Assembly (NCBI RefSeq): GCF_022539665.2 | Contig: NC_081335.1 | Span: 4,774,001-4,838,000, forward strand | Direction of reading: 5' to 3' | From: Daphnia carinata | Taxonomy: Eukaryota > Arthropoda > Branchiopoda > Diplostraca > Daphniidae | Length of the DNA stretch: 64,000 bases | Shown: positions 26,515 through 39,212 of the stretch, in pieces | How the letters are laid out: every line of letters starts with the position of its first letter | Numbering within the stretch: the first letter of the stretch is position 1 | The notes under the pieces: model-generated | What the model was told of the DNA's origin: nothing | Seen by the model: the letters and a program-made list of their open reading frames with translations, nothing else | Database searches by the model: none | Program-made: the position numbers and the translations under genes

Positions 26515-28612
26515 AGAAAGGATTGCCAAAGTATCCAATCAAAGAATAGGAGGCAATGTAACCTTAGCGTGGATTGTAACCCGGGTAAAGGTCAGTGACT
26601 TCATCAGTTCTTTCTCTCTTTTTTGCTATGGATTATTATCGTTTTCATCAGGAAAGAAATCCTCGATTTTCTGAAAGACCCTCGTAGAATTGTATCTATT
26701 TCGTTGTTGATGATTCGTTTTTTTTTTTTGCCTTTCTTCAATGGGTCAACAAAGGAGAAGAACGACGTTGAAACTTGTCTATAAGCCCGTTCTCTTGATG
26801 GATGTACGACTCCGCAATGGCCATTGTAAAAAAGCCTGGGGAATGAAGGAAATAAAATGAAAAAAAAAAGGATTGCGAAGAAACAGACAACAATGGCGAA
26901 AAAAAAAACTTTCGGCGATGAGGTTTGATGGTCTTTTCAATGTCACGCACCACAGCTAAAATTCCGAGGATTTTACTGATATCTAACATCATGTCCGTTT
27001 TCATCTATTAAGTGTGGAAAGCTTTGAAATCTGTCAGTTCAACGGTTTTTGCACTGCAACACGAGGCAACGCTCGAGTGTGCATTTAAAGAATTAAAAGT
27101 CACATGTATAATAAAATTGATATTTGAAAAAATAAGATGTTGAAATATGACTTCTCTTCATCTCACATTAGTGGCTACTTGCATAATCCACATCAGACGG
27201 GCGTGGAGTGACTTGTGAATTCTTTTCACCTACAGAACTTCACATCTGTAAGCCATATTTATCGAGAGGGTGCACAACACACACACACACACACACTTAG
27301 ACAATAGAAAACATTCGCCGAAAGGATTATACCTTCCCCTTCTGTACACATATATCAAGCTTTGAAGACAACTCGAAAGCTCCCTTTAGCCCTCCTTTTT
27401 GTTTTTGTGTTTAGTCGTAACGGATTATCTGCAAAAAATGGCTAGTCCAAAGGCTTTGTTTTGCAACAAAGAAATGATAATAAACCGCTTGTAACGGCAC
27501 AGAGTCTTGTCGAACGTCTAACGCAGTGAAACATACAAACAAAAAAGAACTCGTCCATCTTGTTCAGGCCGCTAGTAATACCATCAAACGCGCTTGACTC
27601 GATCCTCAGCGCCGTTCTACCACAATGTACACACACACACTTTCTCGTGCGCCCCCACACGCACCCAAGTCGATGAGGGTTAACAAAAAAAAAAGGTCAA
27701 TTCTATGATGAAGAAGAGAAAAAATGAATGGACTTTCAAACATCCCGCGTTCTATTTCTGATCCATTACGTACATAGAGCTGTAAGATCAAAAAGAAGGC
27801 CAGTCGAGAGAAAATGGATGTGATTTCTTTGAAAGTAATAGAAAAACCAAGGTTTCTGTGTTCTCCTTCTTTCTTTTTTTTTCTTTCTTAAATATATAGC
27901 TGTAGGGCTAGGCATCCTTAAACATGTCCAAGGGCCATCTCTCTGTCGTCGCTGCTCTCCTTCAAAGTCGGCCCATCTTTTTTTTTTTCGCCGGTTAACG
28001 TTATATATCATCACCGCTGTGTAAAGATACTCAAACGATGAGTGCAGATTGAACGAAGATAGAAAGACTTGGGAGCTGTTGGACGTCTCGTCTCTCTCTA
28101 GATACTGTTAAAGGCAACAAGGAAAGAGAAACGTCTTCATCCGCAGCATCCGACGAGGAGGCTTGTAAACACAATGGCGGAAAGAGGAAAGAAAAAAAGG
28201 CTATATATGTTTACTTGACGCTTGATTGAATCGAGAGACAAATGCGATACAAGGTTCTATACATTACGAACAACAAACAGCGGATAATAGAACGAAAATG
28301 ACGTTGTCGTCCGCCTTAAAAAAAGGAAAGAAAACATAAAACAAACAAAACATTTCGAAAATTGGTTGGCTTTATGAGTCAACATACGTGCCAGACCGTT
28401 ATGTGTATACCAGCAGACATACCATGTCAATGATTAATCATGAATAATAATGAATATATAAACTATGGTTGGCATTTCGTACATACAGCAAATTGAAATC
28501 CGTGCACGAGATTTGTCTGTTTTTTCGCTTGACGTTTTCTTGGCTATTTCCATTTTTTTTTTTTTGGCGTTTGACGTTTCGCGTGTTATGATTATTCAAT
28601 TATAGTTTGATG

Positions 28613-28620
<8 letters not shown>

Positions 28621-28642
<22 letters not shown>
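28621..28642. repeat. (GA)n microsatellite
   Basis: Eleven AG units followed by imperfect AG/AAG sequence. Confidence 0.9.
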
Positions 28643-28649
<7 letters not shown>

Positions 28650-28685
28650 AAAAGAAGAAAAGAAATGGATGCAACTTTGATATGA

Positions 28686-28842
28686 GGCAAAACATCATTC
28701 TGAATGCGTCAGAAGTGAAGAAGGTCCTTCGGGCTTTGGACTGGATGTAAATGTTGACGACATCCTATTTTCATCCGGCCGAACGGGGAGAAAAACCAGG
28801 ACCCGGCCAATATCACCCTGTGCATGGGGCAGACCCATCTGG
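28686..28842. other. GC-richer high-complexity island, open on both strands
   Basis: This block stands out from the A/T-rich flanks. On the plus strand an ATG at about 28750 opens a frame of 31 codons (ending GPGQYHPVHGADPS) that runs into a GTAAGT donor at 28842-28847. On the minus strand an ATG directly after a CAG opens 48 codons ending SSLLTHSE and a stop. The two readings exclude each other as explanations and neither is recognised. It may be a short exon, or a conserved noncoding element. Confidence 0.25.
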
Positions 28843-29766
28843 TAAGTCTCCCCCATCGCCGTTCCCAAGTTATATACTAGTCTTTCAGAAAACCAAGTCT
28901 TAACACATTACGTCTAGTTTTGAACTATTTTTTTTTTCTTTTTCTCCAGTACGTGACTACAAAAAAAAACAAAAAAATAAAAATAAAAAGGGGGCGAGGG
29001 GGATTTCATTTTATTTTTTGTTGATTCTTTATTTGGCAAATTTCATTTCACGGCGACTGCGCGAATCACTTACAGCTGGATTGAATTTGAATCGAGTTAA
29101 GCGATTCGCTTTACATTTTTTCCCATTTTATATTTTTTGCTACTCGTCCCTTGGTCTGTAGCCGTACGTGTAAAGCCAACATCTGCAACACAGGGCTTGT
29201 ATTAACCATGTCCGAGTTCAGAAACAAAAGGACACCCTAGAGAGAGATAGAGAACCATTCAAATGGCCCGCTCAAGAATCGGCGACCCAGACGACCCAGT
29301 TCTTTTTTCTTTTCACTTCCCAAAACAACAACAACAAAAAAAAAACAAAAAAAAACTTGCCTATTTATTATTGCGAACTTTCTTTGAGTAATCACAGTCA
29401 TCAGAAATGTACACATTTAATAACACAAGAGCTAAGCGACATATTTTTCTTGCCGCGTTTTGCTTCGCTATTTTTGTCCTCCACTGAACCCGCAATCATA
29501 TGACTCTAACATAACAGCAAAAAAAAAAAAAAGAAAGAACACGCGCGATTGATGGTGCGCCGCCGCTTTTTTTTACAACAGGCATAGTATACTACTTTTT
29601 GAAAAAAAAAAAGAGGCTGAGAATGATATCTAGCGGCACAGCCAAAGCGCGGCACAGTTGAAGAGCAAGGGGGAAATGATCTCCATTCCATCGCTGGAGC
29701 ACGACATATTTGTTGCGCCCTCCATCGTTCTGGCCTGGGGTTTGTTCACTAGTATAGACTTACTTT

Positions 29767-29783
29767 CCCCCCCCCCCCCCCCC
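29767..29783. repeat. Poly(C) run of 17
   Basis: An uninterrupted run of 17 C on the plus strand in noncoding sequence. Its length is easily misassembled. Confidence 0.85.
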
Positions 29784-32116
29784 TTTTCCTCAAAAGGGCG
29801 GTATAGGACTGTAGGCTATAAGCTGTCGGGTCGGGCCGGTTGGCCGCTTTATTCGTTGTCGAGGCAACGGACGTCTTGGATCTCTCGTAAAACTGCGCCG
29901 CTCTCTCAGAACGCTGGGAAACGTCAACAGGAAAACTATCGCACGCCACACACACACACACGTCGGACGGAACAACCCAAACGTCGAACGAGCAAAACAT
30001 CATCATCATCCGGGTGCGATTTTGAGAAAGCGGGTGACGCATCAACAACAAGTACAATACTACTAACGGGTCCTTCATTTTTCGGCGTGCTGACGCTGTA
30101 GTCTGTGCGCGGCTCTAGTTGAGGTTCGTTGATTGATTGTTATTGCTTGACAGCCAATGATGAGCGTATGAGACTATGGTCTCGACGCTTAGTGCCAGTG
30201 CTACGGAACACCAAACGCCTACGACAACAACAACAGCAGCCACGTGAAAAGAAAAATCGTGCGTCGCGTTGTCCCTTTCCTGACGGGCCATTGAAAAAAA
30301 TAAGGTAAACACGAATCTCAGTTCATTCTTGCTTAGGAATTCATATGGACTGGTCATGGAACGCATGTCAGCTGTTATTATTTGTTTTCTTTTTTTTAGA
30401 GTGGAGGGGGGGGAATTTTTTGGGTTAAATATTAGAAGAACGTTCGTTTGGACTGTTTTAATGTTGATGTACGATCGTACGAAATTCCTTCATCAACTGT
30501 CAGCGACTATTGCGACCGATACATTAGGAATGAGTGGCACGTCTCGTCACATGCTGGGCTATTGCAACCCCCCCCCCACCCCTCCTTCCCAGTAAAAAGC
30601 AATGCTCAGTTGAGAGCGCGGAGAGAAGTAAGGATGATAATGCCAGTACAAGCACGGTAGGAATGCCGGTCAATCTAAATCCTCCCCTCCACTCGACTTG
30701 TACGATTGATTATGAGAACGCAGTCATTTACAGTTGGCTCGTCCATTTCAACATATATATTTTTAAACGTTAAATATCTCAGTCGTCGAAAAAGGGGGAG
30801 GCAATGGCGATATGTTGAAGAAATAACGACGCTTTTTGGAACGTATAGATGAAGCCGATACGTGTCGGCTGAGCGAGCTGTCAACATCAGCTAAACTAAA
30901 TAAATGGTTAGAGATGTCTTTCTTTTCAACGAATAGCTATATCGAGCACGTGTTGGAGAGGGACTTGCAAGTCTCTTTCCACCTCCCCTCCCCCCTCCCC
31001 CCTGCAAAAAAATAATGTAGATATGGGAGGAGAAGGGAGGGAGAGAAGTGGACGGTCACATCTCCGTGTTGAGGAATGCGTCGCGACGCTTAGCATGGAA
31101 CACAAATCTATATCCAGTAGCATCAATTTTTGAAATGAAGGCTCACAAAGCCCTTTGCTACGTAGAAACGCACTAACAGATGCATTGAGCGGGGGAGGAA
31201 AAACTATCTCTCCAATGATTCACAGCTCGTCATGTCGTTACTCAAAGTCGACTGTCATCCCGATGATTCCATTTTTTTTTTTTAAGAAAAAGAAAAAAAA
31301 AAAAAAAAATAAAATTCCTCTTTATGCTGCACAGATGCAAGTTCGAGGTGAGATCCCGATAGAATTAAATATTTATCCGCTTACTACCGGTTATAGTCGA
31401 TGAGACAACGGCTTCATAAATTTGTCCGATAGTATTTTAGTATTCTCCTTTAGACTCGTCCCTTTTGTCTCACCCTCTCTCCTCCCTACTCCATAAGTTG
31501 GGTAGACATTTGCCTGTAAAATCGCTTTTTCGTGTGTGCATCTGTTTGCTGCCCTGTGTGTATTCTCCGTAACGTGGAATATTTACCAGCAAGCGCCTCG
31601 TGCGATCAACGTCAACACGCAACTTTGCCAGACCCCACAGTCAGACATATGAAACCAGATCGCGCGCATCCAGCCACATCGGGCGGTGGGCAAATAGGAA
31701 GACGATCGAGATAAATAGACATGAGATGGGGAAAGAAAAAAACAGTGGACTGGAGAGAGCGGTAGCGAACACAACCGCCAAAGTGATGAGAAAAAGTCCA
31801 AGTTTGAAAGTCCCGGAAGAGAGGGAGGAAAGTGCTTGAAAATCGCTTGTTGGTGACACAAGCCCTCTCGTCGCCCACTACCGAGTGCAGATGTCCTTTT
31901 AGTCCAGCGCTTGCGGACAAGTAGACACAAAAAAAAAGGAAAAGAAAAAGGAACTTGTTCATCTCGCGTGAGATGGATGTTTACTCCGTTTTGTATATGA
32001 AATATATTTATTTTAACTTACAAGACATCCTTTGTAAAAACATAAGCCGCAAACAATTCTGATCCGTTGCAACACGCGTTCTCGTTTTGCCAGTGTCGGA
32101 TAAATAGACCGCAATC

Positions 32117-35100
32117 ATGGCGAAGACGAAGAATTGGAGGACATCAGTCAGCTGGACGTTACCCATCACCCTGTTGCCATGGCTTTTCATCTCGATGGCA
32201 GGTAAGGAATAAAACATCTACACATACACGCACAAAAGCACAAAGTAAAAACGATCCCAATCATTTGAAGGGAGGAAAAGCAAATAATTCTATTTAAAGT
32301 AGAGCTATTTAAGTATTTATTGGCTACTATCTAGGAAGATAAAAAAAACGAAGCCCGACAGGGTTTGGTGTGACGTAGAGAGGGAGATGGGGTGCGTCAA
32401 AACGCTGTATATAAATAAACACAGATCCGAGCGAGAAGGATGCGTACAGAGCCAGAGGAAAATGAAGAAGAGAGGGGGGGATACGATATTTTGCACTCAA
32501 TCCGATGAGAATCGTAGCGACTCGTTTTTTTTTTTTCTCCAAATCAAAAACTTGTGTTGCCGCCATTCAATTAAAACATTAGCGCGTGTGGTGGCGAATG
32601 GGAGCCGAACGTGATGTCGGGTGTGTTGGGGCGGATGATGCCGCCGGCGGAGAAACAACGGAACGACAATAGCGGAACGCGACGCTTTTGTTGTGGTGAG
32701 AAGGATAGAAAACACAGAAAAAATCCCCGTGCCGACTTAATTCGAAAAATGGTGAGTGAAAAACCCATGCGGAAACGTTGGCGGATGACATGGATGCAAA
32801 CGTTCAAATAGACAACCGAAAAAAGAAGACGGGGAAAGGAGGGATTCGCAAGAATTTGATGGATTTTTTTGTTTAATCAGAACGAGGAAATAAGAAACTT
32901 CAGAAGGAGTTTTGTAAGGAACTGATTATGCAGACTTAAACCTGTTAGTCACGGAGTTTGAACGTCTCGTCTAGTGAAACTGAGAGTATAACACTTTGCG
33001 TTTATTATCGCCTTCATTAGTTCCAGAAAATGTCGATATGCAAAGTGAGAACTACGTCACCTGCTATTGATGTGATCGAGGAAGGCCTTGTAACGTAACG
33101 ATTTCGTATTATCACTTAAGCTTTCATTTCTAAGCTGTCGTGTTTTCTGGTTATCGAATCAATTGGGCACAACCACAATGTGCGTATCCAAACTTTGACG
33201 TTATACGTCCCCAAGTTTAGACTAGCCGCAAAAACTTGTAAATATTTCATTCGATTTATTGGACAATCCGAAATAGCTAACGCTTGTCAATCAAGACTTT
33301 TAAAGAAACGAAGCTATTGCGTGTTCGCCTGCCGTTACGATTGATTAGCGGCTCGCATCCTTACCCGATCAACTGATTTCCATTCAACACTTAAATGGAA
33401 CCAGAATGCCGAACATTTGGCCAATCGTATTCAGTACATAATTTCGCTGTTTCGTTCCGTCTAATTCGCTTTTATTTATTTTTTTTTACATTTTACCAAC
33501 AATTTTGGCCTGCGTCGCTGACGGACATTCTACTAGTGGCGGAAAGCCGCTATTTGCCGGAATTCGAGCGGCCGCTACCTAACCAGACGGTGACTCTGGG
33601 CGGTGAAGCCGTCCTGTCGTGTCACGTCGCTCATCTCGGCGGCTACAAAGTCGGCTGGATCAAATCCGACTCGAAAGCCATCCAGGCCATCCACACGCAC
33701 GTCATCACGCACAACTCTCGGGTGTCGGTCCGACATTTCGGCCACACCGTCTGGCAGTTGGTCATCGCCGACGTCCAGCGGGAAGACGAAGGCCTCTTCA
33801 TGTGCCAAATCAACACGGATCCCATGAAAAGTCAGGTATTATAATATACCACGACCACCGTGAGGGTTAAACGCGATGCCAGTTTTGGCCCCGTCTCCAT
33901 CCCCGCTGTTCGTTAATAACGTCCCTCCCCCTCTTTCCGGTTTTCGCCATTCTGTCGACTTGCTAAAATGATGTAGCTGTTATAATTCCATCATTTCATC
34001 AGGGCGCTTTGAATCATGATTAAGAACTCGCGATGTCTCCTCGCTGATTGGAATAAAGTGTTTTCCTTCTTGCTATACGCTCGTGATCCCCCCCCCCCCC
34101 CGTATGTAACGTAGTTTTTCTGCATTTGCCCGTGCTCTAAAATAAGAAAAAAAAAAAGAAGTGGGGTTCTCTTTTTGTTAAAAAAAAAAACTGAGTTTCT
34201 CTACATTCGCATGTGGACCGTCATTACGTATACGAGCATCGGTGAATGAGATGATCCGCCAGGCACGGAGAGCGAGTGATTCACTCAGAGATTGAATTGC
34301 ATAATTGAATGATGAGATTTTGCGCGCCCTTTTTTTATTATTATTATTTTTTTTTTACTGGTGCTATCCATCTCTCCGTTCTTTAGCCTTATTCCTACCT
34401 CTGCACTATTCACATTATCCAGAGTGAGGGACAGTTGCTAGGGAAGCTACCACTTTAGCCAAGTTCTAAATGAATTATTCAACGAACGAGCCTGATTGCG
34501 CTACGGGTTGCTACGGGTAGAATCGGGAGAGGAGCAATCTTTGCCACTACAGTTCGGATGTTTGCGTCTTTGCTACATCTCGCTCATGCCTTTTTGTGTA
34601 GGTGGCGTACCTGAGAGTGGTCGTGCCGCCAGAAATAGAGCCGACCGACAACGGCAGTAATGACGTCATGACTTCCGAGGGAAATTCCATCAAATTGGGA
34701 TGCAAAGCTAAAGGTGAAACTTTAGATTTATATATATTTTTTTTCATTCATCAGTTTAAGTATGTGAATATATTCGGTGCAACTATCCACTACTTTTCGG
34801 CTATTTATCAGGTGATCCTGCGCCGACAGTTCGCTGGCACCGTGAAGATGGCGAAGACATCACAATGCGGACAGTCAACGGCGAACGTCTCCGCTGTAAA
34901 TCAATTTCTTGATTCCGTTCGTATAATTTGAAATATTTTGAATATTTTCTTGTCCGTCTCTCTCTCGGCAGTCTCTCTGAGTCATCGCTAGATGTCTCCA
35001 GCTTCTTGAGAGTACTTGTAGTTTTCCTGTTGTGTAAACATTGGGGATCGCTCAAAATTGCATAGTACCATTATCATTTCACTGATGATGGAGTGCAATC

Positions 35101-36870
35101 AATGTGAGGCACACACTAGACTGGCAGTTGAGAATTAAACAGTAGCGAAACAGTGTCACAATTGAATCGTTAAGATGCAGCGTTACCAGGGACTCCTTAC
35201 CAAACAATCACATCAGCGCTCTTGTAAATATCATTCGTCTCCGCATTATATCTACGATAGACTGAGGCAGTACGTCCCGTCCCGCTCACGCACATGTAGA
35301 CCCAAACGAGATAAAGCAGACTGAGCCAACAAGATTTGATGAGGCGCTAATAACGGATTCCATTTTTTTTCTTCTTTTTTTATTCCTTCCTTCCAGCGGA
35401 TTTCCGTTCGCTTGTAAACAAAGCGCATAAGAGACAAACAAAGAGGACGAGATTGATGGAGATAGACAAAAGAAATGGGCCACCCTTTCAATCAGAATTT
35501 AAACAAAGAATTCATTAATAAAATACCCCTTGTGGTCGTGTCTTGTTTGCTACAAGTCAACGAAACTCGTCTTCTTCGATGTGAAAATGAACCGAGTCAA
35601 TAAGATAATTGAATCCCTGTTTCAACATTGAACCTGAAATCTATTCTTTAAATTTACTACTTGCTCATGGCATAATTTTTTTTTTCTTTTAAATTCACTT
35701 CCGTGCGTCGCAAAATTAATCTGTTGTCCGTACGATATTTAAACGATTGCTTTTTATTTGATGTATTTCAATCCAATAGTCGCATCGTACGAGGGTGAGA
35801 CGCTGTCATTGATAAGAATTAGTCGACTAGACATGGGCGTCTATGTTTGCACAGCTGCCAACGGCATTCCGCCAGCCGCTTCACGTCGCATCGTCGTCAA
35901 TATTAATTGTAATCATTCATTTTAAAGTTTAACTATAATTAAAAATAATTATTTCACAATTTTTAATTCCAACAGTCAATCCGGTCATTAACGTGCCCAA
36001 TCAGTTGATTTGGTCGACCCAAGGCAATAATTTCACGATGGAATGCAACGTCGAAGCGTTCCCTCGCTCCGTTAACTATTGGATTAGGGGCGATGGTAAA
36101 TTGAAACGATTCGTCACATATTATACACGGCCAATTGAATTTCCCCCCCTTTTCTTTGTCTAATTTCTCGATGTAGGCGAATTGATCATTTCGGGCAACA
36201 AATTCGGCGTGTCTGAAGTGCGTGACTCGATATTTGCTTCGAGGATGGCATTGACGGTGCACTCGTTCGAAAAATCGGATATTGGTATAGACAATGCTGA
36301 TATGAAACTAGCAAGAAAATCAATCAGATTGTTTTAATAACGACGCAAACTATAGCCTATCTTGTGACTGGTTTCGCTTTTTTTTCAACAGGCAAGTACC
36401 GGTGTATCGCCAAGAACTCGTTGGGCGAAGTTGAAGGACGCATTCACGTCTACGAAAGTAACTCTTGGCCGGCTGCCCGGGCAACGACGAGGAGGCCAAT
36501 CGACTACTCTGAAGATCTGGAAGAGGCCAATAACGGCCTGGATCATCACCACCATCAACGACAGCAACACCAGCAGAGGCGACAGCAACAGGACAATGAA
36601 GTAGACGAGCGCAATGACGTCGAAGATGAAGATGAGATTCACCAACAAGGCGATGGCTCCTTGGTATTATCAATGCCACCGCCAGGTCGCGACACTTTGC
36701 ATTACCAGTTGACGACGACCGAGAGGAGCTTGTGGCGTAGCGGCAGCCGCAGTGGCTCCTCCACCCTCACGTTCCATTTGGTTCCGCTATTCTCTTCGGC
36801 CGCGTTCACTTCTTTCCTCTGCCTAGTCCTATCTTTACCCCATTTCATTCCGTTTTACCGTTACATTTAA
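32117..36870 (+). CDS. DIP/lachesin-like three-Ig protein with a predicted GPI anchor and His/Gln/acidic stalk
   Basis: Eight coding exons: 32117-32201, 33537-33835, 34602-34713, 34812-34895, 35780-35908, 35976-36095, 36177-36284, 36392-36870. They total 1,416 nt (471 residues) and the phases close throughout. The order is signal peptide (exon 1), Ig1 in a single exon (TVTLGGEAVLSC to GLFMCQINTDPMKSQ), Ig2 (SIKLGCKAKGDPAPTVRWHR to MGVYVCTAANG), Ig3 (FTMECNVEAFPRSVNYW to GKYRCIAKNSLGEVEG). A stalk then carries a His-rich, Gln/Arg-rich and acidic run. The end is hydrophobic (SFLCLVLSLPHFIPF), as expected of a GPI-attachment signal. All six canonical Ig cysteines are present, unlike in the two neighbouring paralogs. 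DIPs act at neuronal surfaces as receptors for Dpr proteins; that role is inferred from the family. Exon 1 ends in phase 1 like the other two DIP-like genes here. The exact ortholog is unresolved. Confidence 0.92.
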
Positions 36871-39212
36871 ATCACGATTTACTCCGTAAAAAAAAAATGA
36901 TTACGATTATGAATATAATCCGTTTGTCCATTGCGTCTATTTTTAATTTGTTTGAATAGCGCGCCGTGTAATCATCTTCGACGTTGCAATTCAGCTGAAT
37001 GCGCCTTGTCTTTCATTTTGCCTTAGATGAGGTGATGGGAGCTAAGTTTTTTTTTCCCCCTCCGCCCGCTGCCGCATTTATTTATTCCCAAATAGAGTCG
37101 ATGACGATGAACATTTCCGAATCACTAAGCCTATAAGCCCCCATGCAGAGCGATATTGAGAGAAAAAAGAAAAGGAAATGCTGTATACTCTTCCATTTTC
37201 TCTCGTTCCTTCCACCGCTTTCTTCAAACTGGGCCTCACTGTCTAACCACTGGTGAGGTCTGACAAATGCAACAAAAGGAGGGCCCCCTTTTTGGGCTTT
37301 TCTTTTTTTTTTTTTTTTTTTTTTTGTGTCTTTTTTGTCCGTCGTCATATGTGTAACATAGGCCTACGCTGAAGTCCTATATAGACCATCTACTATCCCT
37401 TTCGAAAAAAACCTCTTGCCGCGATTTGTAAAGATATATAATAGAGATCCAATCTGTGGAGGCAAGACGAGCGGGTGCTGGAGTGTGTAGCAGGTCCAGT
37501 AATATTGCGGCCAGAGGTTTTGATGGGGTCCGCACCAGTTTGCCGTCCACTCGAACAAGAGGCTACGAGCGACGACAGTCCGCACTTGAATCCGCGGCTC
37601 CTTCGTCTCTTGTGTACATATATTCTCCTTTTCTTTTCTTTTTTTTTTGCTTTTTCTTTTTCTTTCCTCTGTTTATGTACCACCAGCTTTTTCGAATCAG
37701 GGGGAACGCGTAGGACACTGGCAAATACTTTGTCGTCATGGGCGACGTCAAATGGTCGACCGAAAAAAAAAAAAAAAAATCCTTAGGAAAGGCATCAGTA
37801 CCAGCGGTGTAATGGAGAAAGAGAGGCTGTATCACTGCTAGTTCAACGCCCCATGATCTCGTCATCACAATCGACACACACACATATATATATATATATA
37901 TCCAGCAGGGGGAACAGATTTGTTTCTGAAGACGGCCAAGCGCAAATTGCCGGTCTTTTAGCGCGTACGCGCGCCCGGTCTAAATGTTGTGACGTTGGTA
38001 TCCTATAGTTTTCTGGTCCAGTCCGATTCCATCTCACCATTTTGAGTAGAAATCGATAAGTCATGTTGAGCTGGGCAAAGACGAAAAATAAAAGAACTAC
38101 GGGAAACGGACCAAACAAATACTGGGAAAAAAAGCATCATTCCAAAATTCTGTTTTGCGTTCGGTAGTCCATGAGTGAGGGCCGTAAAAGAGCAGCTCTT
38201 ATGTTTTTCCCATTGCAAATCGATTGGTTCCACAAGTATTGTTGCATTTGAAATCGAATGTAGACGAGTTTGGGGTCAGTGATCGAGTGTTTGATCTGTC
38301 ATTGGTGAGTAACACATACCCTGGCCTATCCCCGCTGAACAGGTCTGCACATCTCCCTCTGATAGTTAGAGACAATTATAAAAGAAAAAGATAAATAGAA
38401 TGTCATATGATTGCTACGTCTATTGGTCTTCGCCTCTTTACAAAGAGAATAGAAATTTCTTAGGAACAAAAGAAACAATAAGACGAAGGGCAGCATCACC
38501 AGTTGCGCAGTTCATTGCATTTTCTTGTCCGTCTACAACTTTGGAACGCAGCCGGTTCACTGTCACCGGGCTCAATCGTGACACATATATGGCCAGCTAG
38601 ATTTGACACATAAAAGGTGATGTCTCCTCCCCGTCCGTTGGATCCCCCCTTTTTCTTTTTCTTTTTGGGCTCGCGCTTTGCCGAATGCCACCCTTCTTGT
38701 ATTGATACGAAAACCACCTCCTTTTCGCTATATCCGTACAGTGCTACTTCCGCTACAGCTTTTTCCGCCGCTATCTTCAGTCGCCCTTGAAATCTCTCAC
38801 CATCCGCTCGATTTGTCGTCAGTGCGCCTCCGGATTCAAACACGACCGCAACTACACCGAAGACAATTCGTGAGTTACACGCAGTTTTTCTTTTAAAGTG
38901 AACTATTTTTTTTTTTTTAATTGCTGAGAGTGTTCATCAGACAAGCACATACCCTGAGTGCTAAGGTAAATTGCGCAATGTTCAAAATGATTGAAATTAT
39001 ATTTACGTGTTGGCAGTACATTTTCTTTTTTTTTTGCCGATGATGCAGTAATTATTAGACATTTTGGACAAGACCAACTCATCATAATTTTCAGCTCCAT
39101 TGACGACTGGTGAGTACATAGTATTAACTCACTCTACCTTTTCATGCCATGAATAGGATAACGAAGTTAAAAGCTCCGGGCGCTCGTAATCCAGAATTGA
39201 CAGGACGGGGAC
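36871..39212. other. Intergenic stretch between two DIP-like genes
   Basis: It should hold the 3' UTR of the upstream gene and the promoter/5' UTR of the next. Long T/A runs (for example around 37300-37325) and a CA/TA repeat are visible. No further coding exon is supported. Confidence 0.6.
37874..37901. repeat. Compound (CA)n(TA)n microsatellite
   Basis: CA units pass directly into TA units in the intergenic stretch between two DIP-like genes. Confidence 0.9.

Larger units (their letters stand above)
26047..32116. other. Mostly unexplained stretch upstream of the second DIP-like gene
   Basis: This holds microsatellites (CA near 27278-27297, GA at 28621-28642, a 17-C run at 29767-29783), many poly(A)/poly(T) runs and weak coding-like fragments on the minus strand at its left end. 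The right end should contain the promoter and 5' UTR of the DIP-like gene starting at 32117. Apart from the GC-richer island at about 28686-28842 I see nothing I can support as a gene. Confidence 0.5.
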
